Origin: Rhynochetos jubatus | Lineage: Eukaryota; Chordata; Aves; Eurypygiformes; Rhynochetidae | Assembly: GCA_027574665.1 (NCBI GenBank) | Contig: CM050656.1 | Coordinates: 14,273,501-14,337,500 of the forward strand | Direction of reading: 5' to 3' | Length of the DNA: 64,000 nucleotides | Shown: in pieces, positions 9,786-23,176 of the stretch | How the letters are laid out: the number at the start of each line of letters is the position of its first letter | How positions within the stretch are numbered: the first letter of the stretch is position 1 | Program-made: the position numbers and the translations under genes | Notes under the pieces: model-generated | Database searches by the model: none | Seen by the model: the letters and a program-made list of their open reading frames with translations, nothing else | What the model was told of the DNA's origin: nothing

Positions 9786-12020
9786 TCAGGGGCCCATCTT
9801 AAATGCCTCTATGTGAGCGCACGGAGCATGGGGAATAAAGCAAGAGCAGTTAGAGGCGTGAGCACGCATGGGGGGCTGTGACCTCACTGGCATTGTGGAG
9901 ACATGGTGGGATGGCTGCTGTGACTGGAGTGTCAGAGTGGAAGGATACAGGCTCTTTAGGAAGGACAGGCAGGGGAGACGTGGAGGGGCTGCTGCTTTCT
10001 ATGTCAGAGACCAGCAGGAGTGTGTGGAACTGCACCTGGGGATGGATGAGGAGCTGACCAAGATGAGTCAGGATTAAAGGGAGGGCAGGGAGAGGGGATA
10101 CTGTAGTAGGAGATTGCTACAGGCCACCTGGCCAGGATGAGTGAGTGGATGACGCCCTCTACAGACAGCAGCAGCGTGGTGGTCACAAATGCTGGTCCTC
10201 ACGGGGGACTCGACCACCTCAATACCTGTTGGAGGGACAACATGGCAGGGCACAAGCAAGCCAGGAGGTTCCTGGAGTGTGCTGATGACAGCTTCCTTAT
10301 CCAAATGATAGAGGAGCCGACAAGGAAGAGGTGTCATGCTGGATGTTGCTCTTAACAAGAGGGAGGAGCTGGGGGGGGAATGTGAAGCTCAAGGGCAGCC
10401 TTGGATGCCGCAACCATGAAACAGTGGAGTTTGAGATTGTTATGGAGGTGAGGAGGGTGTGCAGCAAGCTTGCTACCCTGGACTTCAGGAGAGGAGACTT
10501 TGGCCTCTTGATGGAACTGACTGGCAGAGTTCCATGGGATGAAGCCCTGGGTGGAAGAGGGAACCAAGAAAGCTGGCGAGTATTCAAGGATCTTCTCTTC
10601 CAAGCACAGGAGCTGTGCATCCCAATGAAGAGGAAGTTGGGTAAAAATGGCAGGAGGCCTGCGTGGATGAACAAGCAGCTCCTGGAAAAACTGAGGCACA
10701 AAAAGGAAGTCTGCAGTGGGTGGAAGCAGGGACAGGTAGCCTGAGGAGTACAGGGAAGTTGTCTGAGAAGTCAGGGATCAGGTTAGGAAAGCTAAAGCCC
10801 TGACAGAATTAAGCCTGGCCAGGGACATCAAGGGCACCAAGAAGGGCTTCTATAGGTACATGGGGGACAAAAGGAAGACCAAGGAAAGGGTGGGCCCTCT
10901 GCAGAAGGAAACAGGAGAGCTGTTCTCCCAGGATATGGAGAAGGCTGGGGTGCTCAATGATTTTTTTGCCTCTGTCCTCACTGGCAAGGGCGCAAGCCAT
11001 ACCCCCAAGTCACAGAAGGCAAGGGAAGGGACTGGGAGAATGGAGAGCCGCCCATGGTTAGAGAGGATCAGGTTTGGGAGCACCTAAGGAACCTGAAGGT
11101 GCATAAGTCCATGGAATCTGATGAAGTACATCTGCGGGTCCTCAAAGAACTAGTGGATGAGGTTGTGAAACCTCTGTCCATCATATTTGAGAAGTTGTGG
11201 TGGTCTGGTGAAGTTCCTGCTGACTGAAAAAGGGGAAACATAACCCCCATCTTTAAAAAGGGAAAAAAGGAGGATCTGGGGTACTACAGGCCAGTCAGTC
11301 TCACCTCTGTGCCTGGCAAGATCATGGAGCAGAACCTCCTGGAAATCATGCAAAGGCACATGGCGAATGAGGAGGTGATTGGTGACAGCCAACATGGCTT
11401 CACCGAGGGCAGATCGTGCCTGATGAATATGGTGGCCTTCTACGATGGGGTCACGACCTTGGTAGATAAAGGATCCCAAATGCAAGTACAGGCTGGATGG
11501 AGAATGGATCAAGAGCAGCCCTGAGAAGGATTCGGGGGGTACTGGTACATGAAAAGCTGGACATGAGCCGGCAGTGTGCACTGGCAGCCCAGAAGACTAG
11601 CTGTATCCTGGGCTGTATCCAGAGAAGCGTGGCCAGCAGGTCGAGGGAGGGGATTTTCCCCCTCTACTCTGCTCTCGTGAGACCTCCCACACCTGGAGTA
11701 CTGTGTCCAGCTCTGCGGCCCTCAACATGTTCCGCCTGGAGAAGAGAAGGCTCCGGGGAGATCTTATAGCACCTTCCAGTGCCTCAAGGGGCCATCAAGA
11801 AAGATGGAGGGGGACTTTTTACAAGGGCCTGTAGTGACAGGACAAGGGGTAACGGGTTTAAACTGAAAGCGAGAGATTTAGATTGGATATCATGAATAAA
11901 TCCTTCACAGAGAGGGTGGTGAGGCACTGGCACAGGTTGCCCAGAGAAGCTGTGGGTGCCCCATCCCTGGAAGTGTTCAAGGCCAGGCTGGATGAGGCTT
12001 GGAGCAACCTGGTCTAGTGG
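9786..12020 (+). pseudogene. CR1 ORF2 remnant (endonuclease plus partial reverse transcriptase)
   Basis: ORF2 of CR1 encodes an APE-type endonuclease followed by a reverse transcriptase. The endonuclease is visible as VETWWDGCCDWS, EGYRLFRKDRQGRRGG, CWRDNMAGHKQARRFLEC and GSLGCRNHETVEFEIV. The usual catalytic GDFNHPD block reads GLDHLN here, and the usual SDH reads RNH, so the active site is lost. The RT begins with [32 protein letters not shown] and [13 protein letters not shown], then stops at VTTLVDKG near 11475. The next recognisable block is the C-terminal [10 protein letters not shown], so the part carrying the catalytic F/YADD motif is deleted. The C-terminal blocks MFRLEKRRLRGDLI and VVRHWHRLPREAVGAPSLEV are present at 11730-12000. 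Several stops and frameshifts are present. Confidence 0.88.
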
Positions 12021-12098
12021 AGGGTGTCCCTGCCCATGGCAGGGGGGTTGGAACTGGATGATCTTTAAGGTCTCTTCCAACCCAAAACATTCTGTGAT

Positions 12099-13599
12099 AA
12101 AATATTCTCATTCATGTAAGAACCGTTTATAGTTTTATACAGAAATATCAGTCTTTGTACATATCTTTTCAGTAACCTGCTCTTCTGAGAAAACATTAAT
12201 CCACATTAGGAGGAGGCTATCATTCTTAGGCATTGGTATTTTATTGGTTTAGTACAACAGAATCAGTAAAGTGATTTTTAAAGTGTTTGCAATGTTTAAT
12301 GTTACATTTTATTTGGTATGCTTACTGCATGCCTGTTTCTCTTGATTTCACTGACAGAGTTCACATTGACTTTGATGGAACAGTTTTCAGTTCTGCGAGA
12401 TTTGACAGAGCTGTAGTAAATCATTTGGTGCTTGAAGAAATACTGATATATTTTTAAATTACTTCCTTCTATCAAATAACTTGCAACTTGACAAAAGCGA
12501 ATCCCACAATATATCACTCACTGCTTCATTTCACTCCCAAATAAACGTTCACATTTTGCCCTGTGAGGCTGCTGTATTTCAGCTCACTTGTGTGTCTTCT
12601 TGGGAAATAAGGTGTTTCCCAAGAAACAGTTTATATGCTTTCAGTGATCTGAAAGGAATGCACTAGATGTTTTGCATATATATGTAGGAGAAACAGACTT
12701 TTTCTTGTAAACTTTATTTCAAATATTTCTGTTTTGAAACAAAGGAAAAGCAATTGTCAAGTGACAGCACCATTTGTATACAAAAAGTTACTTTCCTTTT
12801 TAAAACACTTCATCGAGTAGGTACTATGCTTTTTCCTATAATTAAGCAGGGATGATTCTTCCAATTTGCATACCTCCTTACTAAGAATTATCCAACTTAC
12901 TGTAATAAATGTACGAGGATGATATTTTGATAAAAGGAAATAAATTATTGCAATATTGACATCTCAGTAATGGACTATCATTTACTTCCTCAATATATTA
13001 TACACCTATTTTTGGTCAGCAGTTTGTGCTGTAAATAGATCTGCTACAGCTAAAATGTCAGTAGTTCATGAAAATGGACTGAGTTTAGGGCAGTAACACG
13101 TAGAAAAATAATATTCTGTGTCAAAGCCTTGTTGTGTGTATGTGAGCGCCGGTAGCTCCTGCCAGTGTAGTAATTAGTGTTGTACGGTCATACAGACTGC
13201 CACGTTTTGCTTAGTTAATTTTGCTTTCCCAGCTATGAAAATTAGAAACGGCACTTTAATTTCAGAGCTAGGGAGTGCATTACGGGGGACTAAGCCCAGG
13301 GGTTATGTGTCTGTGCACCACGTTTTCCACAGAAACACAGAATTACAGTTATTGCGTAGTTAAGTGTTCAGGAGTGAAGTATAATAAAGCAGTGGTTTGA
13401 AATAGATTGTTAGGAGTCGGTGATGATATTCAAAGTTGTTATTCACATGCATTCTTAATTTTCTTGTATTTTTCATGCATTTCTTAATGGGAAACATTTG
13501 GGAGATGTAAATAAAAATCAGATCAAGAATGATGTTAGACTGTTCTAAGTACGTGTCTCAGTCTGATCCCAGTGCAAGAGCAAGGCTTGAATCTTGGAT
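12099..13599. other. Intergenic, no gene recognised
   Basis: AT-rich unique-looking DNA directly after the CR1 3' end. No exon, RNA gene or repeat family is recognised. ORFs are below 75 codons. Confidence 0.6.
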
Positions 13600-13900
13600 A
13601 TGTTAATTATAAGTGAGATCACAAAACATCTGGAAAAATCCTGGATAACAAAAACAAGCCAATATAACTTCATAAAAGGTAAAAATATCAAGTGTTATGT
13701 TGTCTGGTTTACTTATTTTCAGAGAAATTATGCAAAGAACAGATGGGAAAAGTTATAGATGTAGTCATCTTGGATTTCAAAATAGCTTCTGACAGAGTCC
13801 AGTACCGTGGCCTGAATGCATGAGCTCTCCATATCTTAATCCATATGTCCAAACAGGGATAAAACTTGGCTGGAGGCAAGGAAAAGAATATCAGGTGGGT
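13600..13900 (+). mobile_element. Ancient LINE reverse-transcriptase relic (CR1/L2-like)
   Basis: In the frame starting at 13615 the translation reads EITKHLEKSWITKTSQYNF then IKGKNIKC. This lines up with the RT finger region seen in CR1 (HM...[16 protein letters not shown] in the copy at 8341-12098). About 100 bases later VIDVVILDFKIASDRVQ lines up with RT motif A (x-LDFSKAFDxV). One or more frame changes separate the blocks, and the remainder is decayed beyond recognition. This is a much older insertion than the CR1 at 8341. Assignment to CR1 rather than L2 or another LINE clade is uncertain. Confidence 0.55.
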
Positions 13901-16900
13901 TAAATGATAATGTCATACGCATGCCAACAGAATCTCATCCAGAAGAGTCACTCTTCATGATCGTACTGTCGCCAGGAGACAAGACAGCGTGGCAATGCTT
14001 CTCCATCCATTTTATGCTGCAAGTCGCTCCAGAGACTCCAGATAACTCCCACTTGTCAGCGGTCCCCACGTTCTTCTGGGTGATGCTGCTCTGGTCAGGA
14101 TGTGATGCTTCAGCAGTGTCAGTGACTGTCCCGTGGAAGCCACAAGGAAGGGGGAGCATTGCTGAGCCCAGCTGCGGTGATGTGCAGGCATCCTCAGGAG
14201 GCTGAGTGGAGTGGCCAAAAGCCCTGCAAGCCGCCAGCATCAGCAGATCTGCTACACAGTTTCCTAGGTAGGTGAAATCTCTTATTTATACTCTGGCCAG
14301 TACAAGAAAGGTTGGTCTGAAGCCAAGATGGTGAAGTGAATTTGGATTCTTTTTACTGTGAAAAAAGCCCTGCAGTAGATTATTTTTTTAATAATAAAAC
14401 ATTCCACCTGAAATACAGTTCTGAAAAACATGCTACCCAGAGGGCAGCTCCTACAGGGCACTCAGGATCCTTGTTCATTAGGGAGATTGAGGTCACCTGA
14501 GAGCAATAGCTAATTATAAATTTTTCCACTTACCTCAGGCCTTACTGACTGCAGGCAATCAGAACAAGGAAATTTCTCAAACAAGCCTGTGTGGAAGGTA
14601 AGTACAGCTCCCAGGAGCAGAACAGGATATTCCTTGGTTTCTTTAGATGTGGATTTCTTGCCCTGGGCAACTAATAAAATGGAATTACAACTTGCAATGT
14701 GGTCAGTAATTCTATGCTAAGGGGTTCACCTTGTCTGTAGCAGTCTCAGAGGCAAGGACATAGAAGTAAAAAGTCTAAATAAATTCAAGAAACACTAGCA
14801 TTTTCTGTGGAAAGCAGTATTGCTACTTTTGTGAATTGGAAGAGACATCAAAGCAGGGCTGGGTATTTTTTGCTGGTATTTCTAATGTTTTACTACCCAA
14901 CATGGAAGAAACTTGGTTTTTCGTTTTATTTGGCGTGAAAGTGGGACTCATTTCTGAGGAGACCCCAGGTTTGGGTTCTATAAATCCCAGTATAGTAACA
15001 GTGCCCCTTCAAATTCAGATTTATTAAATTAAAATGGTGCCCACACTGAGACCAAATAAATTATTTTTACTCACATGGAAAAATAGCTAAATCTATAATC
15101 CCAGCCTCCTACAGAAGAAACTAGTAGTAAAACAAACCACTAGAGAGAGGAAAACCTACCCCTAACAGTTTAATCAGCACTCTAATAGCTAACTTGCTTG
15201 TAATTTCTATTTTTCACATTGCTTTTAGTTTTTTTGCCTCTTCTGTCTCCTTTCTGTTTGCTTTGTATGTTCTGTGTTGGGGGGGCTGTGTGTGTTATGG
15301 TAGAAATAACCAGATCTGATCTTACATTCTTACAATTCTGGTACACTTTAAAGTCACAGTTCCTCCCCCAGCTCTCCATCTCTATTGTTTATCTTCAGGA
15401 TTACAAAACACTCTTCTGCTCTTTCCTACATTAGCAGTTAGCATCAGAATCAATGTATAATGTCTTTCAAAATTACAAGTGATGCAAAAAGTCTGGGTTC
15501 CAACAGAATGAACAGAATACAGCTATCTGTCAGATGCATGTGGCAGACGCCATATGCTGTCTTCTTAGTACTGCAAATTCACAGTTGCTTTCTGCTCAGC
15601 CTCTGTGTGGTGCAAATCAACAAGTATAAGGACAGGCATTGTAACTGTCCCCTTTTTGAGAAAATATCTGATTGGAGGGCATGTGCGGAACAGAATTAAT
15701 TCTCTGCTGAGGGGACACAAACAGCACCTGCAGCCCCCATCCCCAATCCATGAGGGTCTGCTTGGCCAAGGGAATCAGACCAGCTGTGCTGCATCTTACC
15801 TGCTTTCTCTGCAAGGAACAACAGTGAGAGCATGAGGGGAACCTAGGGCTGTGCTACTGATTTAAAGACTTTTATGCACTGTGCTTGCTAATTCTTCTAC
15901 CCCCAGTATTAACAAATATTTCCTATTGCTTGCAAAGAGAAATAATGGTGGTCACTCCCTAAAAGTTAGTTCTCCAATGTCTTTTCAAAGTGTCATAATC
16001 TCTGCTACCCATTTAGAGTGGCTTGTTCTGATTTGGGGATGAGTTATCGTTACTGTGAGCTGCAGTGAATAATTGCACTTCTACTAAGCTGGGATGATTC
16101 ACGTTGCAGTTTTTCACAAGTGCAATGTGTCTGTCAGTCTGACTCTTAATGCCTCAAGTAAACGTGATAGTCCGCAACCACATGGCCTGCCTAAGATAAA
16201 AATAGACGTGTGAGTAGGGTTAAAACAATGGTGATCAGTAATGTCTCAGAAGATAGTATGTTCAAGTTCTGCCATCAAGAGGAAAGGAGGGTAGGGGTGA
16301 CAACTTCAACTTGCATGAGAGGGAGTCATCCTTACTCATTGGGACGCCATTCCAGCTATGGTTATGAGGAAAGTTTCTACTTAACTGGCGAAGATGAATA
16401 AGTAGATGCCTTCTGCCCCTGCAACTCCCACTGGATATATTAATTTATGCAAAGCTTATTGATTGTTAGCTAATAACTCTGTATGCGTGAGGCAACATGC
16501 CACTATTTAACAAACTATTTACCAAAACAATGCAGGGGTTGCAGGAAAAAATGTTGCTACAGTATACAAGCTCCATGCTTGTCTGGCTGTTTCTTCATGC
16601 GCTATTAAAAATGTACATTTGCAGTTTGACTGGATAGAACTCAACTTATTTATATTTGACATAACTTTTATATTTAAAAATTCTCTATAGCCACAGAGAC
16701 CTGACAATTATTTATAAAAATCTTTGCAGTTACTCTGAATTGATTAAAATGTAAACAAAATTCCTGATGAATTAAAGGACTAACCTGACAATAGTCTTAT
16801 TGAGATATCATGACAAAACAAAAATATCTACTTGGTTCTTTAAAAATATCCCAAGGCTACAAATTAGTTCCTATTTTCTTTCACCCAGCAAAGAAGCACA

Positions 16901-19900
16901 GATGCCTTCTTCAGCGTCAAAAGTAGATGTCATGCCAACATCCAAAGCTTCCAGCCAGTTTTATTTCTCCAGGCTGCATATCTTTCCAATTTATTCAAAA
17001 CTCTTTGAGTGATAAACATTACTATCTTTAATCATTCTAGTTAAAAGTGTTGTGGCACTCTAAGCTGAAGGGAAAAGCTGGGATTGGGGATTGGTTAGAA
17101 AAAGCAAGACAGAATGAAGAGTTATTTTTTTTTTTTTAGGCGGCCTTAAGAGAATTTGAAAAATAATGAAAATTAACATTTTAATTGAAAACCAAACTCT
17201 GGTTAGTTTTGAAATATTAGTAATGGGAATTAATTATTATTCAGTCAAAACTGAGTAGTATATCATAAGTTTCTCCGCTCACTAGAAGCTGAAAATGTTT
17301 CATTTACTGCTGTTTTTAATGGTCATATAACCTGTTCATTGCGTCACTGTAGCACTTAGGGTAAAATGCCAAGTGCAGGATGTTCCTAACTATGCAAGTT
17401 TTTTTTCCTTGTGGGATCTTGGGAATTCTCAGATGTAGAATGAGACGCAGAGTTCAGAAGCCAGTATGAGACCTCTTTTGAACAATTTCATTTTACTAAC
17501 ACCTAATTCTCACTTATTTGTATTATATTTTAATAGAAAATTTTCCTGAAATATCTTGAAAGGTATGGTAAAGATTTATGTGAAGTCCAAATTCCTGTTA
17601 CATTGCATAAGTCAAAGATGGCTAAGTACTGTTTATTTTATTTTCCATTTAGTATTTGGTGTGGAATTAAAGTGCTGTCTTCTGTGTTGATGCAATTTTT
17701 TTTTTTTTTTAAATGTGTAAAGAAATGGACCTTTTGATTCTCTTGAATGTTTAGGAATATATCTGGGCAGTGAAGCCATGGAGATCTTTTTTAATGATGG
17801 TCACCTCTACTTAATGTCATTATTATTGGTGAGAAGATAAAGGGATTTCTTTCAGTTGTATGTCAGTAATCCCGCTTATGGCAATCTACAGCTGTTTAAT
17901 TGTATAGCAGTAAAAATAGACAAAGAGGTTCACATGGTTTTCATTTTTTAAGTATGATTCAAAGTCAGCCAGAAAAAGCTCTATGAGCTTTTATAGCTGA
18001 AATGCAAAAGCCCTCAGAGAATGGAGGGCTGTTTTTTTAAGGCTCTGAAGGCCAGCTAATTTCTTTGACATCCAACTTCCATCGAAGTCCATAACAAATT
18101 GATAATTGTGTGCTAAACAGTAAGCATGTTTGGTGAATAGAACAATATTTATTTCCCATACCATGAAGGTAAAACTGTTGAGTATATTTCAGACCTGTAT
18201 CTCCATTGCTTAAGTTGCGGCTTCTTGGGAGAGAGAGCCCAGTTTGTGTAACAGCAGTTTATAAAAGTTCAGAGTCCAAATTGTGAAAACCATAAGGAGC
18301 TAGAAAAGAATCCCTTCTCTGGATGTCATGAGCAAAATGCTGTCTGACTGCTGCCGGCAGTGTACATACACCTCAGCCACAGCTGTACTTTCTAAAGCAT
18401 TGGCTTGAACTTTTTTTATCTGCTTTGAAATAATTTGTTGATGGCAAGAAATTACTTAATCTGAGCTGGTACAATAAAGATAGGTATGTAGATAGGTATT
18501 AATATGCTTTTAAATTGCAATTAAAACAAAGGAAAAATTATTACATCTGCAGAAAGATTGTCTTGGATTTGATTCTGTTCTCACAGTGATGGCAATAAAG
18601 ACCATTTAATGGAAAAAGAAAAAAACACTCCAAACAATTTAAAGATATGCCAACACTTTGTGCTCCAGTGTGCAGTGGAGTGACACCTTATCTAACTTTA
18701 AATAATGTAACAAGAATATCGGGAACAGTATCAGTGCAGCATGAAGCTTTGCAAGGCAGGCATGCATGCTGTGATGGCATACGAGAAATGGCCTTGTGTT
18801 CATTCAGGAAATTGGCTCATAATAAATGCATGCAGTTCAAATGAACATGAATAGGTAATATAAAGTGAAATTGGCCAGTCTGGTTCTATATTCTAGTGGA
18901 ATTAAGATTCTGGAGTTATATGTAATCACACATCAAAATCATATCATACAAATGATACACAATTATATCACTTAGTGGTAATAATTGCAAGAGAGAGAGG
19001 ATTTGCTTGCAAGTCCTTTTCATGTAATCTAATACAGATCTCTTCTTAGTCTGTGTTATGTGGGGCAGGAATTTAGATCATGTTCCTAGCTCAAATGGCC
19101 GAAGAAACCCGCCTGTCTTTGTGTCTTTGGTTGTTAGTGTGCTATAAATATGACACAGTAGTAGAGTGTTGAATGCTTGACCTGGAGGGAAAGAGCAAGC
19201 AGAAAGGCAGATTATATGATAGTGGTAGCCAGGCTTGTGGAGCAGATAAATGTATTCTGTCTTGAGATCAGACTGGAAACGGGACACTGCAGGACAGATC
19301 AACACAACTGAGTGGGGATTCATAGCATCTGAGGCAGATCTCAAAATGGGCAGATAGGGTAAGAGTCATTCAAGGTGCTGTCATGAGAAGCTGCATGGGT
19401 CAGGTTCATGCAATGGGATCTCAGTCCTGAAATAACGTTGTGGCCCAATTTTAATGTTCATAGTCACCCATCCCATCCTTTTCCTGTAACAGCTGGACCC
19501 CTTTTCTCTACTAATGGATTCTGTGTCCTTGAATCCTCATGAGAGATGTTCACTGCTTATATACAGGTTTGCAAAGCGGTGACAGCCTTGTCTATAGGAC
19601 CATCTGTGAAAGTCCATAAGAACCCAAAGTATGACCAGTTGAAATATTAACCTTTTATTGAAAAAGTCAAGATGGCTTGGATGGCTTCCTGAAGGGGAGT
19701 CTTTTTGGGAAAAATTCAATTGAAGCAGCTTAGCTGTCTGTAGGGATGGGGATGGGAAATGATATGTTATTTGGCTCACAGCCGGTGGGAAAAATAGCTA
19801 AGGGTTGTTTTGTGGTGCATATGTACATGCAGTGTAAACTTTGGCATCAAAAGGAACACTAATTTAGGCATCTTCTGACTGCATAACTTTGAAATCTTCA

Positions 19901-22409
19901 TATCTCTAATGAAGATTTTAATTAGTTGTATACATAATAGAGAAGCTTGCATTCATAAAATCCTTGATTAATATAAAATGCCATCAGAAATAAATTGAGG
20001 TAGCGTTCACCAGCCAGAAAGTACACAGTCTTTCTTTGGGCTGTATCTGTTCAGAATTTCTCTAGAATTGCAACAGATTCATGACTTTGAAGGGAATGGT
20101 ATATGAAGTTCTGTGAAAGGGACAGGAGAAAGCATGAAAGTGTTATGTGGCAAATGAGGTGGTGTGGAGCGAAGGTTAAAGAGCTGCACAGTTGTCCTGG
20201 TTCTTGGATGCTGATGCTGAAAGCCTGGACTTCCAGCCTGTACTGCAAAAATACCTTTTCTTACAACACTGACAGAAAAATGATAGAAGCTAAGAGGAGG
20301 GCCTCCGCTGCTGAGTTGCTCTGCTGATGCAGTTATGATGAAGAGGTAAGCTGGTTTCTATCCTTTAGGAGAAAATAAATTTTAAGTCAAAAGTGCAATT
20401 TGTTTTTTGGAAACAACACTTACTTTTGAGCACAAAAGACTATGAAAACATCATAAAACTTCTAATGTTTTTTGTTGGAGAGGAAATATTTATTAGCTCT
20501 TTAAAAATAATACATTTTACCGATTCCTCTGTTTTCTACTTCTATAGAATTCAAATTTAGTCAGATTATAGGTATAGATAAATTTAAGAATATATAGAAA
20601 TCTTTCATTTTAGAAGTAACAATATTATTTTAACTTAAAAAGAAGTAACTATCTGCTTTCACATAAGATACTGCTAGTCTTATAACTGCTAGTGATAAAT
20701 GAATCCTCTCTCTAACTATTTGTAGATGTTCATATTTTTATCACAGAAATACATGCTTGCTTGGTATCATACACCAAGTAATAATAACGAATATTCAGTG
20801 TGAAAATATAAAAGCAATATTGACATGGTGAAGGACTCAAAGTAATTAAACACCTTTTTTTTTTTTTTTGCTAGGAGTATGTCTGTACAAATACAGATGT
20901 GCACACACTCATATGTATGTATAACACACAATAAGGGTTTTATTTTATAAGGACTGAAGAAAACTCCAAGCCTTGTACTTGCCTTTTATAATTATTAAAA
21001 TGGCTTGTATATCAAGAGAAGAAACAAGTTCTATATGCAACATTTAATTATCTGAAAATAATTTGTGTAAATAAAATACATCAATTCAATACAAATATCA
21101 CATTGGTACTTTTATTGGTGCAGAGGGAAGAACAAAGCATTTCTATCCTCTGTAAAATGGATCATTATTTTCATCATTTTAGACTGACATTATCTTAATC
21201 TGAAATACTTTTACTACTTATGTTCATCTTGGAAGGTTGTTTTAACTCTGCATTGATTTCAGTTTACTTTAATTAATCATTTAATTGTGTGCAATATTGA
21301 CCATCATCTTACCTATAATTAGGAAACAATGTTGGAAATGTGAGACTTTACACTTGTTACTGCCACGCTAGAATCATTGCTCATAGTGCTGTTGCAAGGC
21401 ATTATACTGTTCTGTCAGTTTAAAAACACAGAAAAACATAACATATTTATTCTTCCCTGCACTCCAATCTTTGTTATTTTGTTGTTATTTCCAAATGAAG
21501 TTGATTGTTTTCCATTTTGCTGTTTACTACCAGGAAAAACGACAGTAACAACAACCCCTTAAAATGCTGCCCCTGAAAGCACCAAGCCTTTGTCTGATTG
21601 GAATTTTGATTTGTTTTGAATCAATGCATCTAATTGTGTAATTCCTTCAGATAAATGTTCTTTTACAGGTAAGCCCACATACAAATATCTTGCACTAGGA
21701 GCTGAGTTTTAATGTGTGTTGCCTATTTTTGACACAGGAGGGAACATGATTTCAACCGATTTTTTTTTTTCTGAAAAAGATTATATTAAAATTATTATTA
21801 AAATAATTATGCTTATTTTTTTCTTTCTGAATCAATATTTTCTAATTTGATAAATTTCTAGCTACATCCAGTTACTGATTTGCCATTAAAGTTGTGACAT
21901 GTGGCTTCAAACAATAGAACCAACTAGCAGGGCACTGCTGTGTCTAACTCTCCACTTTGGGATCCCAAAGGACTTTTAAGGGAGTTCACCTGTCAAAGTC
22001 AGAGCTTGTACTCATCCCATTCCTCCTTTAAGTGCAGATGTTTTCCAGGAAGAAGAGAAAAAGGAGTTTTCTTCTGCCAGGGCAGGTTCTTTAGGAGATC
22101 GATCTTCCCATCTTTCTCCAGACTTTTGAGCAAATTTACTCTTCTAAAATTCAATGGGAGAAAAGATAGAGCTGCCTTCAAACTAGGCAGTATTTAGTAT
22201 ATTAGACTGTAATTGTTAAATTGCTGAGAGCTTTCTTTCCGATATGGAGTACCTAAAATTCATACTCTGCTTTCTTTGAGAGGCTCCCAGCTTTATTCCT
22301 CCACCTTTCTGAAGAGCACCCATATCACCAGGAAACATGTTTGGTTCTGCTCAAGCAGAGAAGGGAATGAAATGGGTTTCCCTCACCTTAGATGAAGGCT
22401 TCTCTATGG
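13901..22409. other. Intergenic, no gene recognised
   Basis: Long AT-rich stretch without a recognisable exon. A GC-richer patch at 13921-14240 has overlapping ORFs on both strands (94 codons on +, 101 on -) that I cannot assign. T runs occur at 17696-17710 and near 20853-20868. Confidence 0.55.
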
Positions 22410-23176
22410 TCATGTTTGTGTAATGAAATGTGGGCTAAGTGAAGAAACTCTTCCTTCAAGTTGTATCAAGACAGTTGAAGCAGCCACTGGTACTTGCATG
22501 GTGCATGATCCTGTACCTCTGTACTGTGTTGGGGATCCGAGAGGCTCATGGGTAGAGAAATGCTTGAGCTTTGAATCATGATCAGCTTCATCCATCAGCT
22601 GGGCATCAAAGACATCTTTTGGCAAGGCTGAAATGCTTCTGGGTGTCCTTGGTGTAATGAGGTGCTTGTGAATGAAGAGTGTTTCAGGATTGCTACACTG
22701 GATTTGTATGACTGCAATCTGGTTTTGGATCTCTATGTAGACTTTCAGGGGACCCCTAAAAGCCTTTATCCCTCTGTAAGAACAAATATGACAGTTTCTG
22801 AGAGCAGATGGATACAATTCTTGGCCAGGATTGCACCCTGCCTATAACAGAAAGCAGAGGTGTATAAAACTACTGGCAAATACCACTCTATTTCCTGTCT
22901 GCACCATTAAGTTCATGGGCCATAGTGATGCTACACAGGCCAGTATTCAGTCTCTGCCCTTAAGGCAGGGTAAAATGCTTCTCAAAATTATGCAAGCAAG
23001 CTGCGGAGCGCCTGTGTGGTGGGTTTCCTTCCTGTTCCAATAACATGATCCCTACTCATACTGTTTACCCTCTGGAGAAGAGCTTTAAACCTAGGTTTCT
23101 GCTCTTCCCTCTGCATGTACCTGAGGCTTTTTGGGTTTGCTGTGTAATCAACATCACCAGACAGGACATTTTGCAT
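22410..23176 (-). other. Unrecognised minus-strand ORF pair, possible old pseudogene
   Basis: On the minus strand a 135-codon ORF (22817 to 22410) has balanced, protein-like composition, with segments such as LKVYIEIQNQIAVIQIQCS and LITPRTPRSISALPKDVF. A 62-codon minus-strand ORF (23176 to 22988), rich in charged residues (MQREEQKPRFKALLQRVN), lies about 170 bases upstream on the same strand. The surrounding DNA is somewhat GC-richer than its flanks. I do not recognise the family. It may be a decayed processed pseudogene, a missed exon or chance. Confidence 0.25.

Larger units (their letters stand above)
8341..12098 (+). mobile_element. CR1-type non-LTR retrotransposon, long copy with internal deletion
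   Basis: A 3.76 kb LINE of the CR1 family on the + strand. From 5' to 3' it has a GC-rich 5' region (8341-8604), an ORF1 remnant with a coiled-coil-like stretch and an esterase-type GDS motif (8605-9696), an ORF2 remnant with endonuclease and the first part of the reverse transcriptase (about 9786-11480), a deletion junction near 11480-11500, the ORF2 C-terminal region, and the standard CR1 3' end (GTGTCCCTGCCCATGGCAGG, CTTCCAACCC, then ATTCTGTGAT at 12089-12098). There is no poly(A) tail, as usual for CR1. Full-length avian CR1 is about 4.5 kb, so this copy has nearly its whole 5' end, which is rare for a family dominated by short 3' fragments. Multiple frameshifts and stops make it non-autonomous. 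Confidence 0.93.

Noticed and set aside
13921..14240. Overlapping ORFs of about 100 codons on both strands in a GC-richer patch
   Set aside because: No recognisable domain. Open frames on both strands of the same patch are expected where base composition lowers stop frequency.
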